Origin: a bacterium
GTDB lineage: Bacteria; Blakebacterota; Blakebacteria; Blakebacterales; Blakebacteraceae
DNA length: 19,982 bases
Assembly: GCA_025774205.1 (NCBI GenBank)
Contig: JALGWK010000001.1
Location: forward strand, 1 to 19,982
Reading direction: 5' to 3'
Below are positions 1-7,483 of this stretch, in pieces; within the stretch, counting starts at the first letter, position 1, and every line of letters begins with the position of its first letter. Made by a program: the position numbers and the translations under genes. Under the pieces are notes generated by a model. It was not told the origin of the DNA. It searched no databases and saw only the letters and a program-made list of their open reading frames with translations.

Positions 1-1
1 C

Positions 2-78
2 TGGTCGGGGCGGCCGGATTTGAACCGGCGACCCCCTGCTCCCAAAGCAGGTGCGCTACCGGACTGCGCCACGCCCCG
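2..78 (-). tRNA. tRNA-Pro (anticodon UGG)
   Basis: Read on the minus strand this is a complete 77-base cloverleaf with an encoded CCA at 4-2. The acceptor stem CGGGGCG (78-72) pairs perfectly with CGCCCCG (12-6), followed by discriminator A at 5. The anticodon arm is CCTGC-TTTGGGA-GCAGG, which puts TGG at positions 34-36 and decodes CCA proline codons. The T arm contains GGTTCAAATCC. The C1-G72 pair and A73 are typical of bacterial tRNA-Pro. It begins 30 bases after the rdgB stop on the same strand, so it may be processed from the operon transcript. I saw no clear promoter in that gap. Confidence 0.97.
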
Positions 79-108
79 GACAGGATATGAATGTAGGTGA
101 TGGGCCGG

Positions 109-720
109 TCAGCGCAAAGCCTTCAGGTGATCAGCGAGAGCGGTAAACGCCTGAAACCGGTGGGAGTGCCGCTGCTTGTACTCCGGCCCCAGTTCAGCCA
201 CCGTGATCCCCTCCCCGGGGATGATGAAGAGCGGATCGTACCCGAACCCGCTCTCACCCTGCGGAACGAATCCGATCCGCCCCGGCCATTCTCCGAGACA
301 CACGATCTCCTCCTCCGGGCAGTCGGTCCCCGGGACATACACCGCCGCGCACATGAACCTGGCGGTCCGTTCACCCTTCGGCACCTGTTCCAGCATCTTC
401 AGCAGAAGGGCATTGTTCTCAGCATCGGTGGCGCCTTCCCCGGCGAAGCGGGCACTCCGGATACCGGGTCGGCCCTCGAGCGCGTCCACCTCGATCCCGG
501 AATCGTCAGCGATGGCAGCCAATCCGGTCGAGGCTGCCGTGGCCCGAGCCTTGATCAGCGCGTTCTCCACATAGGTGGCGCCATCTTCGACCACATCCAC
601 TTCGAGACCCAGATCTTTGAGTGAGACCAGGCGGGCATCCACCTCGCTCAGCAGTTCCCTGATCTCCTGCGCCTTGTGGGTGTTCGCTGTTGCGAGGACC
701 ACCGATTTCTGACCGCTCAA
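109..720 (-). CDS. rdgB: RdgB/HAM1-family XTP/dITP diphosphatase
   Basis: This is a non-canonical purine NTP pyrophosphatase of 203 aa. The family hydrolyses dITP, XTP and ITP to monophosphates and so keeps deaminated purines out of DNA and RNA. Visible family signatures are the N-terminal ATANTHKAQEI nucleotide-binding segment (about 10-20), YVENALIKA (50-58), the catalytic ADDSGIEVDAL segment (71-81) with two Asp, GRPGIRSARFAG (83-94), GFGYDPLF (158-165) and a C-terminal HSHR (185-188). In the usual KN..SHR motif the Asn position reads Gln here. Length is normal. The start is TTG at 720-718 and overlaps the TGA of the upstream membrane-protein gene (TTGA). A GGGAG at 729-733 lies 8 bases before it, and the conserved N terminus begins immediately after. 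It is the last protein gene before the tRNA. Function is sure from the motifs. Confidence 0.96.
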   Translation of the reverse strand: MSGQKSVVLATANTHKAQEIRELLSEVDARLVSLKDLGLEVDVVEDGATYVENALIKARATAASTGLAAIADDSGIEVDALEGRPGIRSARFAGEGATDAENNALLLKMLEQVPKGERTARFMCAAVYVPGTDCPEEEIVCLGEWPGRIGFVPQGESGFGYDPLFIIPGEGITVAELGPEYKQRHSHRFQAFTALADHLKALR

Positions 721-1832
721 GTCCCGTTCTCCCGATGCTCCAGTTCATCTACTTCATCGATCCATTCGAGGAGGTCCTCACCATCCTTCAACCTCCGCAG
801 CACGATGTAGGAGACCGTGAAACCGCTGGCCAGACAGCTGATCGCATACGAGAGCAGAACCCCGCTCGCGACCACCAGGGAGAGACCGGCAATGAATACC
901 GCCATACCCTGCGATCCACCCGGTGGCGGAGTCAACACCTCCACCGATGGAATCAGGTTCATCAACGGGCCGGGCCAGAGCCAGGCTGGCGGGTCGATCA
1001 GGAAGAGGCTCTTCAGCGGAATGTATGATACTGTACCCGCTGCCATGGTATCGAATGACGGGCCCAGCACCGCGCCGAGAATCCCGCCCAGGACGGTCAG
1101 TCCGAGCAGGCTGATGGTCACCAGTATCCAGGCCGCCACCAGAGTCGTACCCACAACGGTGATGGAATAGCCGAACGTCCGCCAGGGATTGTTCCAGAGC
1201 AGGCTGAAAACCTGCAGCGTTCCCTCGAGCGCGTCCTCATCGGTGGCACCGATGACCGGCGGGGCATAGAGAAGGGAGAAGAGCAGCGCCAGAAAAACGT
1301 ACACTGCCAGGAGGGCCAGGAGGAAAGCCGGGAGGGCCATCAATCCGAGGAAGACGGGGCCGGCCACGGGGATCGTGGAAATCCAGCCCACGATCCAGAG
1401 CACCAGACAGATGAGCGCCAGTATGAGAATGATGATGAACGGTGTTCCCAGAGTGGACCGCCCTCTGGTGAGCGCGTATCTCCAGGCGTCGCTGTTGCCG
1501 TAGAAGTTGTCCCCCTTCAACTGCCGGTAGGTGATCTTGGCGATACCGGTACCACCGATCAGGAGGAAGAGCAACGCGATCATGGCTCCCATGTCCCAGA
1601 GGAGCAGCGGCCCGATACCCGACTCGATCAGCGGTGGTGGAGGAAAGAACCGGTAGAGGGCCCACGTCTCAGCAACCGGATTTCCCATAACCAGGTATGA
1701 GAGGTGACCGAACAGCGTGTACGTCAGATATCCGAGCATGACCGACCTGAACGCCACCGACATCTTCTTGGCGCTGGCGCCCAGGCGCGGGGTCATCCAC
1801 GGGTCGCGGACCGTCATTGTCAATTCATCCAT
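717..1832 (-). CDS. Polytopic membrane protein of unknown function
   Basis: I do not recognise a characterised family. The protein has 371 aa when started at ATG 1832, where a strong ribosome binding site (GGGGAGGAG, 1848-1840) lies 7 bases upstream. The frame stays open further upstream, but that part overlaps ksgA and is rejected. About six hydrophobic segments are visible, near residues 27-50, 74-95, 129-156, 158-190, 221-255 and 308-338. The loop after the fourth reads GATDEDALEGTLQVFSLLW and then NNPWRTF. An acidic/amphipathic stretch followed by a P-W-R turn before a helix is reminiscent of uncharacterised multi-pass proteins of Planctomycetes-type bacteria, but this is only a resemblance. 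The C terminus is short, charged and probably cytoplasmic (LKDGEDLLEWIDEVDELEH). It lies 26 bases after ksgA, and its TGA overlaps the rdgB start. No enzyme motif, signal peptide or transporter signature is evident. Confidence 0.85.
   Translation of the reverse strand: MDELTMTVRDPWMTPRLGASAKKMSVAFRSVMLGYLTYTLFGHLSYLVMGNPVAETWALYRFFPPPPLIESGIGPLLLWDMGAMIALLFLLIGGTGIAKITYRQLKGDNFYGNSDAWRYALTRGRSTLGTPFIIILILALICLVLWIVGWISTIPVAGPVFLGLMALPAFLLALLAVYVFLALLFSLLYAPPVIGATDEDALEGTLQVFSLLWNNPWRTFGYSITVVGTTLVAAWILVTISLLGLTVLGGILGAVLGPSFDTMAAGTVSYIPLKSLFLIDPPAWLWPGPLMNLIPSVEVLTPPPGGSQGMAVFIAGLSLVVASGVLLSYAISCLASGFTVSYIVLRRLKDGEDLLEWIDEVDELEHRENGT
729..733 (-). promoter_or_regulatory. Ribosome binding site that supports the TTG start of rdgB
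   Basis: GGGAG on the minus strand lies 8 bases upstream of the TTG at 720-718. It sits inside the last codons of the preceding gene. It decides for the unusual TTG start, which otherwise rests only on the stop/start overlap and on homology of the N terminus. Confidence 0.55.
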
Positions 1833-1839
1833 GGAATCA

Positions 1840-1848
1840 CTCCTCCCC
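1840..1848 (-). promoter_or_regulatory. Strong ribosome binding site for the unknown membrane protein
   Basis: GGGGAGGAG on the minus strand, 7 bases before the ATG at 1832-1830, lies in the 26-base spacer behind the ksgA stop. It fixes the start of the membrane protein. It also rules out the long upstream reading-frame extension that would run through ksgA in another frame. Confidence 0.75.
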
Positions 1849-1858
1849 TCAACCGGTA

Positions 1859-2686
1859 TCATACACCATCTGGCGGGGAGAGAGCACGCGCCAGCGCGAT
1901 GAACTCTTCCGGCGAGAGGGTCTCCGCCCTGCGGTCCAGCTTTATCCCCGCGGTCTCCGCCCCGGCAGCGATCATATCCGGTTCCAGCCGGGGAAGTCCC
2001 GCCTGGAGACTGTTCCGGAGCATCTTCCTTCTCTGTGAGAATGCCGCCCTCACAACCTCCCGTACCCATTCATATGATGGTCCTCCCGGCTCACCGACCT
2101 CGTCGAGTGGTCGGTCGCGCATCGTCAGCCTGATCACTGCCGACTCAACCCGGGGGGGCGGACTGAAGGCGCCCTTTCCGATCGTCATCAGGAGTTCAAT
2201 CCTGGCGAAGAGGGCCGCCAGAACGCTGATGGCTCCGTAAGTGCGACTGCCTTCTCCAGAGGAGAGCCTGGCGGCGACTTCACGCTGCATCATCATGACT
2301 GCCTGCTCGATATGTTCCCGGTCATCGAGGCATGCGAAGAGAAGCGGGCTGGTGATCTGGTAGGGGAGGTTCCCGATCAGGAGGAATCTGTCCGGGGGGC
2401 TGGGATCGAACCACTGGTGCAGAGGCCTGGTGAGGATATCTCCCCTGACGATCGATACCCCGGAAAGATCCTCATCCTCACCGAGCGTTTCCACCAGTTT
2501 CCGGTCGATCTCCACGGCGGTGAGGTGTCCCGCTCTGGCTGCCAGCAGGCGAGTCAGGATTCCCCGCCCCGGTCCGACCTCGAGGACCGACCGACCCTCC
2601 GGGGAGATCGCGTCCACGATCCTGTCAGCGACGGCCGGATCATGCAGGAAGTGCTGGCCGAGTGATGGATGCCGTCGCCGTCCCAT
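1859..2686 (-). CDS. ksgA: 16S rRNA (adenine1518-N6/adenine1519-N6)-dimethyltransferase KsgA
   Basis: KsgA uses S-adenosylmethionine to dimethylate two adjacent adenines near the 3' end of 16S rRNA as a late check of small-subunit assembly. The 275 aa have the normal family length. Visible motifs are the N-terminal GQHFL (10-14), the SAM-binding motif I VLEVGPGRGILT (34-45), an acidic AVEID (57-61), the catalytic NLPY (106-109), and the C-terminal FSQRRKMLRN (216-225) that contacts RNA. The start is ATG 2686. It has only a weak ribosome site and lies 3 bases after the tatD stop, so translation is probably coupled. The metG-tatD-ksgA order is also known from Firmicutes, where rnmV lies between tatD and ksgA; rnmV is absent here. 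Confidence 0.98.
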   Translation of the reverse strand: MGRRRHPSLGQHFLHDPAVADRIVDAISPEGRSVLEVGPGRGILTRLLAARAGHLTAVEIDRKLVETLGEDEDLSGVSIVRGDILTRPLHQWFDPSPPDRFLLIGNLPYQITSPLLFACLDDREHIEQAVMMMQREVAARLSSGEGSRTYGAISVLAALFARIELLMTIGKGAFSPPPRVESAVIRLTMRDRPLDEVGEPGGPSYEWVREVVRAAFSQRRKMLRNSLQAGLPRLEPDMIAAGAETAGIKLDRRAETLSPEEFIALARALSPPDGV

Positions 2687-2689
2687 ATA

Positions 2690-3502
2690 TCAGGTCCCGG
2701 AGTCGGAGAGGTCCGCAGGTCCGCCGAGATCGGTCAGACTGAACACCCTGGCGGCATTCGCAGTTGTCTGTCGGGCCAGCGTCCCGGGCGGGATTCCGAG
2801 AGCCTCAGCGACCGCGGTCGCGACATCGGCGACGCGGGCAGGTTCATTCCGCCGACCACGAAATGGCACCGGACTCAGGAAGGGGCTGTCTGTCTCCAGA
2901 AGGAGATGGTCGCGATCCCACTCTCCGACCATTTCTCGCAGTGAACTGGAGGGGAAGGTGAATACCCCGCCCAGTCCCAGGTAGTGCCCTCGTTCGATCG
3001 CCCAGCGACCGAAAGCCACGTCACCGAGAAAGCAGTGCAGAATGGCTGTTACACCCTCATCCCATTTCAAGAGGGCTTCACGGATCTCCCGATCGGCCTG
3101 GCGATTATGCAGCACGATCGGCAGGTCGTGCGCACGGGCCAGCTCGAAATGAATCTCCAGGAACCTGAGCTGGGTCTCCAGCGGAACCTGATCACGGTAA
3201 AGATCGATTCCGGTCTCTCCCACCGCGACCACATGCGGGTGCTCCAGGAGTTCGGCGATGCGATCCATGACTCCGCCGATATCCGATTCATGGAGGGAGG
3301 CGTCATTCGGGTGTATCCCAACAGCCGCGCGACACACCGGATAGCGGTCGGCCAGGGCGACACAGGCCCTGCTGGTGTCCACGTCGGTGCCGAGGTTGAG
3401 GATGGCTTCCAGGCCGGCGTTCCGGGCCCTGGAGATCACCTCCTCCAGGTCGGATTCGAAGTCCTCCCAGAAGAGGTGGGCATGGGTGTCGACCAGTCTC
3501 AC
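2690..3502 (-). CDS. tatD: TatD-family metal-dependent hydrolase (putative DNase)
   Basis: This is an amidohydrolase-fold TIM-barrel enzyme of 270 aa. Characterised members are metal-dependent 3'-5' exonucleases or DNases, and the YcfH/YabD branch is the usual neighbour of metG or holB. All metal ligands are visible: DTHAHL with H7 and H9, E96 in AVGETGID, H132 in PIVLHNRQA, H156 in ILHCF, and D205 in LLETDSPFLSP, followed by the family NEP motif. The start is GTG at 3502-3500, overlapping the metG TGA (GTGA), which implies translational coupling. The 3' end lies 3 bases before ksgA. The family is sure; the exact substrate is not. Confidence 0.95.
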   Translation of the reverse strand: MRLVDTHAHLFWEDFESDLEEVISRARNAGLEAILNLGTDVDTSRACVALADRYPVCRAAVGIHPNDASLHESDIGGVMDRIAELLEHPHVVAVGETGIDLYRDQVPLETQLRFLEIHFELARAHDLPIVLHNRQADREIREALLKWDEGVTAILHCFLGDVAFGRWAIERGHYLGLGGVFTFPSSSLREMVGEWDRDHLLLETDSPFLSPVPFRGRRNEPARVADVATAVAEALGIPPGTLARQTTANAARVFSLTDLGGPADLSDSGT

Positions 3503-5079
3503 ACCTGCAGGTCCTCGGGCAGCTCGAGACGGGGGAATAGGCCCTCCCCGCCCGGGACCGGATCACCCGGCTCGAGCCCCCCCCAGCTGGTCAGGGCGTC
3601 ATACCCGCCTTCGGATTCCGGCGAGGCCCCGAGCTGTCTGAGCAGGTCTCCGGTCCTGGTCGGCATCACCGGACCGAGGAGGACACCCGCAATCCGCAGC
3701 GCTTCGGCGGAGGTATAGAGTGTGGTTGCCAGAAGTTCCGCCCCGGACTCGTCCTTGGCCAGATTCCAGGGTGCCCGCACTTCGAGGTACCGGTTGACGG
3801 CCCGCACCAGTCCCAGGATCTCCTCGATCACCTGGTTGATCGCCAGGGTTTCCACCAGCGACCTGGTTGACTCGACGGTCCTTCGCGCCAGCGCTTCGAT
3901 CTCCCGTTCCTCCTCACCGCCGGCGGCGCCGGGAGCAGCAATCACCCCGTCTGAATATCGTCCGATCATCTTCGTGACACGGTTGACCGCGTTTCCGAGG
4001 TCATTGGCCAGGTCGCTGTTGTACCTCTGGATCATGTCGACTTCGCTGAAGGAACGATCGAGTCCGACCGTCATGTCCCGCATGAGGAAATAGCGGAATG
4101 GATCGACACCATAGCGCGTGGCCAGATCGAGCGGCCTGACCACGTTCCCCCGGCTCTTCGACATCTTCTCCTCATCGACCAGCCACCAGCCATGGGCGGC
4201 TATCCGGGCGGGAAGCGGGAGCCCTGCGGCCTTCAGCATCGTGGGCCAGTACACGCAGTGGGTCGTGATGATGTCCTTGCCGATCAGGTGCAGGTCGGCC
4301 GGCCACCACCCCTCCTCCGGACTCGGAGCTTCAAGCTCGAGGGTGGCTGTCACGTAGTTGATGAGCGCGTCGAACCATACATAGGTGACGTAATCGGAAT
4401 CGAAGGGGAGCGTGATCCCCCAGGCCAGCCGGCTCTTCGGCCGGCTGATGCAGAGATCACCCAGGTCCTTCTTCAGGAAACCGAGGACCTCATTCCGGCG
4501 GCTGTCGGGATGGATGAATCCCGGATTGGCGTTAATGTGTTCGATCAGCCATTCCCGGTACTTCCCCATCCTGAAGAAGTAATTCTCCTCCTCGAGTTCG
4601 ATCACCGTTCGGCCGCAATCGGGACAATTTCCGTCTTCGATGTCCTTCTCGGTCCAGAAGCGCTCATCGGGAACGCAGTACCACCCCTGGTAGGGCGCGG
4701 AATAGATCTCACCCCTGTCGAAGAGATCCTGGAGCACCTCCTGAACATAGGCCACGTGATCGGGATCGGTCGTCCGGATGAAACGGTCGTACCTGATCCC
4801 GAGCTGTTCCCACAGCTCCATGAATCTCCCCACCATACCGTCGCAGTAGGCCTTCGGTTCCATACCCGCCGCTTCTGCGGCCTCCTGCACCTTGAGCCCA
4901 TGCTCATCCGTGCCGGTCAGGAACCAGGTGGCCTTCCCGAACAGGCGATGGTACCGGGTCAATACGTCCGCGAGGATCGTCGTATAGGCGTGTCCGATGT
5001 GCGGGGTGCCGTTCACATAGTAGATCGGAGTCGTTACATAGAAACGGCTGGAGTCAGGTTCATTCACGGGAACAGCCAC
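3499..5079 (-). CDS. metG: Methionine--tRNA ligase (short form)
   Basis: Class I synthetase of 526 aa that charges tRNA-Met. Visible features are HIGH exactly (27-30) within TPIYYVNGTPHIGHAY, GTDEHG (56-61), the zinc-knuckle region (132-157), the RPKSRLAWGI segment (213-222), VTYVWFDAL (231-239), LIGKDI (265-270) and KMSKS (305-309), followed by the anticodon-binding helical domain. It ends without the C-terminal EMAP/tRNA-binding domain found in longer bacterial enzymes, as in Thermus. The knuckle reads C135-V-P-D138 and C152-P-D-C155, so one usual Cys is Asp. The start is GTG 5079 with GAGAG upstream, in a 28-base spacer after holB. The stop overlaps the tatD start. Function is not in doubt. 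Confidence 0.98.
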   Translation of the reverse strand: MAVPVNEPDSSRFYVTTPIYYVNGTPHIGHAYTTILADVLTRYHRLFGKATWFLTGTDEHGLKVQEAAEAAGMEPKAYCDGMVGRFMELWEQLGIRYDRFIRTTDPDHVAYVQEVLQDLFDRGEIYSAPYQGWYCVPDERFWTEKDIEDGNCPDCGRTVIELEEENYFFRMGKYREWLIEHINANPGFIHPDSRRNEVLGFLKKDLGDLCISRPKSRLAWGITLPFDSDYVTYVWFDALINYVTATLELEAPSPEEGWWPADLHLIGKDIITTHCVYWPTMLKAAGLPLPARIAAHGWWLVDEEKMSKSRGNVVRPLDLATRYGVDPFRYFLMRDMTVGLDRSFSEVDMIQRYNSDLANDLGNAVNRVTKMIGRYSDGVIAAPGAAGGEEEREIEALARRTVESTRSLVETLAINQVIEEILGLVRAVNRYLEVRAPWNLAKDESGAELLATTLYTSAEALRIAGVLLGPVMPTRTGDLLRQLGASPESEGGYDALTSWGGLEPGDPVPGGEGLFPRLELPEDLQV

Positions 5080-5107
5080 GGTTCTCTCAAGGGCGCGAAC
5101 CCGGGGG

Positions 5108-6274
5108 TTACGCGCCGAGTGGTTTGAGGGCTTCGAACAACGAAGTGTAAATCAAGGCCAGATTGACGAATCTGTCAACCTCACCACGGGCAGTGATGAT
5201 CGCTTCAAGGGCTTCAACACCGGCACCGACAGAGGCCCCGGCGCCGACCGAGCGGAGGAGCTGCTCCTGGTCGGGATTCATGAGGGGCACCTCGCTCCCC
5301 GCCTGAAGGACAGCTACGTCCCTGGTGAGAGATAACAGTTCATCAAGGACCTGGCGGGCTGTGACCTGGGCTCCCCGGCCACTCTTGAAGGCGTGGGCGG
5401 CTGCCCATTTCAGGGCCTCCGGGCTTCGTCCTTCGATAACCCACGAAAGAATCTGGAGCGCTTCCTCCCTGGCCGGGACACCACCCTCCGCGATCGCGAT
5501 AGCCCGCTTGAGGCTGCCCCTGGCCAGGGCCGCAAAATCCGCTCCCCCGGGCATGACCAGGCCCGCTCCCTCCAGCCAGGTCGCGATGACATCACGCGGC
5601 AGGGGACCGAAATAGATCGTCCGGCACCGGGAGCGCACGGTCGACAGCAGGGCCTCGGGCCGGTTGGTCGTCAGGATGATAAGCGTGTGGTCAGGCGGTT
5701 CCTCGAGTGACTTCAGGAGCGCGTTCTGAGCCTGTTCGTTCATCAGCTCGGCTTCCCGGAAGATGATCACCCGCTGCCGACCCTCGACCGGGGCGTAAGC
5801 CAGCTGTGACGTCACTGCCCGGACATCGGCGATCCCGATCGACAGGTTGCCGCCTTCGATTTCGGGATCGCGGTAGGGATTCTCGGCCTTGAAGGCCAGG
5901 GCCGCGGTCGGATCGGCCGGGTCATTCTGTTTCGGCGATTTCGGTCGCGGCAGCGGCAATCGAACGATGACATCGGGATGACCGTAGGTTGATATCCGGC
6001 GGCAGGAATGACAGGTCCCGCATCCCCCCAGCACCGATCCGTAGAGGCCGGTGTCTTCCGGTCCATCCGTGGCCGGGTCGCCTCCGAACAGGTCTGCGGT
6101 CGGCGCGCTTCCCGGAGCGCAGTTCAGTGCCCGGGCCAGTTCGAGAGCCGCCTCTTCCCGACCGGTGCCATGCGGCCCGACGAAGAGGAACGCGGGCGGC
6201 AGCTCACCACTGGTGAGGACCTGTTCCAGGACCTTCCTGGCGCGCTTCTGGTCGAGCAGGGGGCCGACGCTCAC
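5108..6274 (-). CDS. holB: DNA polymerase III delta prime subunit (clamp loader)
   Basis: HolB is the non-motor subunit of the clamp loader that places the sliding clamp on DNA. In 388 aa the sequence shows a degenerate P-loop GPHGTGREE (33-41) without the usual Lys-Thr/Ser, four likely zinc cysteines (C52, C85, C88, C91), LMNEQAQNALLKSLEEPP (177-194), and the SRC motif (215-217) whose Arg acts in trans on a neighbouring ATPase site. Compared with E. coli, where the zinc cysteines are 50, 59, 62 and 65, there is an insertion of about 24 residues inside the zinc module. A second insertion of about 30 residues follows HPDV (about 106-143). The C-terminal collar domain is weakly conserved but has the right length. 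The start is GTG 6274, overlapping the stop of the EnvC-like gene. Overlap with dnaX-type proteins is excluded by the lost P-loop and by length. Confidence 0.94.
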   Translation of the reverse strand: MSVGPLLDQKRARKVLEQVLTSGELPPAFLFVGPHGTGREEAALELARALNCAPGSAPTADLFGGDPATDGPEDTGLYGSVLGGCGTCHSCRRISTYGHPDVIVRLPLPRPKSPKQNDPADPTAALAFKAENPYRDPEIEGGNLSIGIADVRAVTSQLAYAPVEGRQRVIIFREAELMNEQAQNALLKSLEEPPDHTLIILTTNRPEALLSTVRSRCRTIYFGPLPRDVIATWLEGAGLVMPGGADFAALARGSLKRAIAIAEGGVPAREEALQILSWVIEGRSPEALKWAAAHAFKSGRGAQVTARQVLDELLSLTRDVAVLQAGSEVPLMNPDQEQLLRSVGAGASVGAGVEALEAIITARGEVDRFVNLALIYTSLFEALKPLGA

Positions 6275-7482
6275 CAGAGACCACCCAGCAGCCAGGGACC
6301 GGGATCCACCGAGGTGCCGGAGAGGGAGATCATGAAGCGCATCAGGTAACCGGCTGCCTCACCGCCTACCGGCGGCATATCGGTCCCCACGAGCGCCATG
6401 GGAAAGCCCGCATAGACTGGATCACGGAATTCGATTCGCGGCTCGACGGCGTTGGTGTAGACGGTGGCATAATCATCGCCATGGTCGAGGATGATCACCG
6501 TTCCGAGGAAATTGAGCCAGCCGATGTGGATGACCTCGGCGTTGTGAACGGCCAGGATTGAGGTGTTCGGACCCGGCGCCAGGATGTCTATCCCCGGCGT
6601 GATGGTCACGGTATTGTCCCTGCCCGCCTGGCGGCCGAACTCCCTCACCACGGCTCCCCGCCTGGAGAGGGGCCACGGCAGACTGCCGTGCATTTCCGCG
6701 AAGCCCCCCAGATCTATATCCGCGCCCATCCCCCGCTCCCGGAGACGTCTCATCTCGGCCTGTTTCTGTTCGATCAGGGCGTTCAGCGTCTCGAGGGCCT
6801 CTTCCTGGAACGCTTGCAGTTGGACCCGGTCGCTGGCGATCACGTTCAGCAGCTGCTGCGCTTCCTGCCGCCGGTCCCTCAGATTGTTGCGGGCCTCCCG
6901 CTGCTCGGTCCGGCTCTGCTGCTGCTGGTTGAGCGAGCGGGTCACATCGCTCCGTTTCTGTATCCGGAGATCGCGGACCTCAGCCAGTCGATCCACATCC
7001 TCCCGCTGGCGGGTGGCCAGGATGGTGATTCCCTTGAGGCGCTTGATCCCTTCCGTGAAGGAATCGCTGCCGAGCACGATCTCGAGGGAGCGTCGGCGAC
7101 CATGTTTGTAAAGTCCGACGATGTACGCCGCAACGGCGTCATCGAGCACAATCAGGTCCACGTCGAGCTCCGCGATCTCCTCCTGGAGCTGCGCGGCCTC
7201 GGCTGAACTGGTGCGGATCTGGCGGGTGAGGGCGTTGATGAGCTGTTCCGAGGTGGAGATCTGCGTACCCAGTTCCTGCAGGAGTTCTCCCTGCCGGGTT
7301 TCGTCCAGGGAGAGTTGCTCGGCCCGCAGACGGGCATTCTCGATCTCCTGCTGGAGCTCGGCGATCCGCTGATCGAGTTCGGATATCCTGGCCGGCTGCT
7401 GCGGGTGGACCCATGATGGCAGGGAGAGCACCAGCAGGCAGCTGAGTGTCACGACGATCCCGCCTCGACCCGGAATCCGCAC
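6271..7482 (-). CDS. envC: EnvC-like murein hydrolase activator (coiled coil plus degenerate LytM/M23 domain)
   Basis: Exported protein of 403 aa. It has an N-terminal signal peptide or anchor (hydrophobic about 8-22, possible cleavage near residue 28). Long coiled-coil heptads run from about 31-115 and 157-250, with a short non-coil section around 118-155 (AAYIVGLYKHGRR..LEIVLGSDSF) as in EnvC-type proteins. The C-terminal LytM/M23 fold spans about 265-400. Zinc ligands of active M23 enzymes are mostly gone: the first His of HxGxD is Thr295 with D299 kept, the Y-G-H position reads Y-T-N (342-344), and the HxHFE-like end reads MRFM (381-384). It is therefore probably an activator, not an enzyme, like E. 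coli EnvC, which is recruited by FtsX. It lies directly behind ftsE-ftsX: a 1-base gap after the ftsX TAG, GTG start at 7482, and GGAGGT 5 bases upstream. Assignment rests on architecture and context. Confidence 0.88.
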   Translation of the reverse strand: MRIPGRGGIVVTLSCLLVLSLPSWVHPQQPARISELDQRIAELQQEIENARLRAEQLSLDETRQGELLQELGTQISTSEQLINALTRQIRTSSAEAAQLQEEIAELDVDLIVLDDAVAAYIVGLYKHGRRRSLEIVLGSDSFTEGIKRLKGITILATRQREDVDRLAEVRDLRIQKRSDVTRSLNQQQQSRTEQREARNNLRDRRQEAQQLLNVIASDRVQLQAFQEEALETLNALIEQKQAEMRRLRERGMGADIDLGGFAEMHGSLPWPLSRRGAVVREFGRQAGRDNTVTITPGIDILAPGPNTSILAVHNAEVIHIGWLNFLGTVIILDHGDDYATVYTNAVEPRIEFRDPVYAGFPMALVGTDMPPVGGEAAGYLMRFMISLSGTSVDPGPWLLGGLW

Positions 7483-7483
7483 C

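Noticed and set aside
79-120. Promoter for the tRNA-Pro gene (TTGCGC with a downstream CATATC)
   Set aside because: The -10-like sequence is poor and the spacing is wrong, so I do not call it.
1833-2069. Upstream extension of the unknown membrane-protein frame (to a 450-residue protein)
   Set aside because: It runs through ksgA in another frame, has low-complexity Gly/Arg-rich content, and a strong ribosome site marks the ATG at 1832.
4192-5127. Plus-strand open frame of 311 codons
   Set aside because: Antisense shadow of metG, with no recognisable motifs.
6271-7482. Active M23 endopeptidase
   Set aside because: Zinc-binding His positions are Thr, Asn and Arg, so catalysis is unlikely; it is annotated as an activator.
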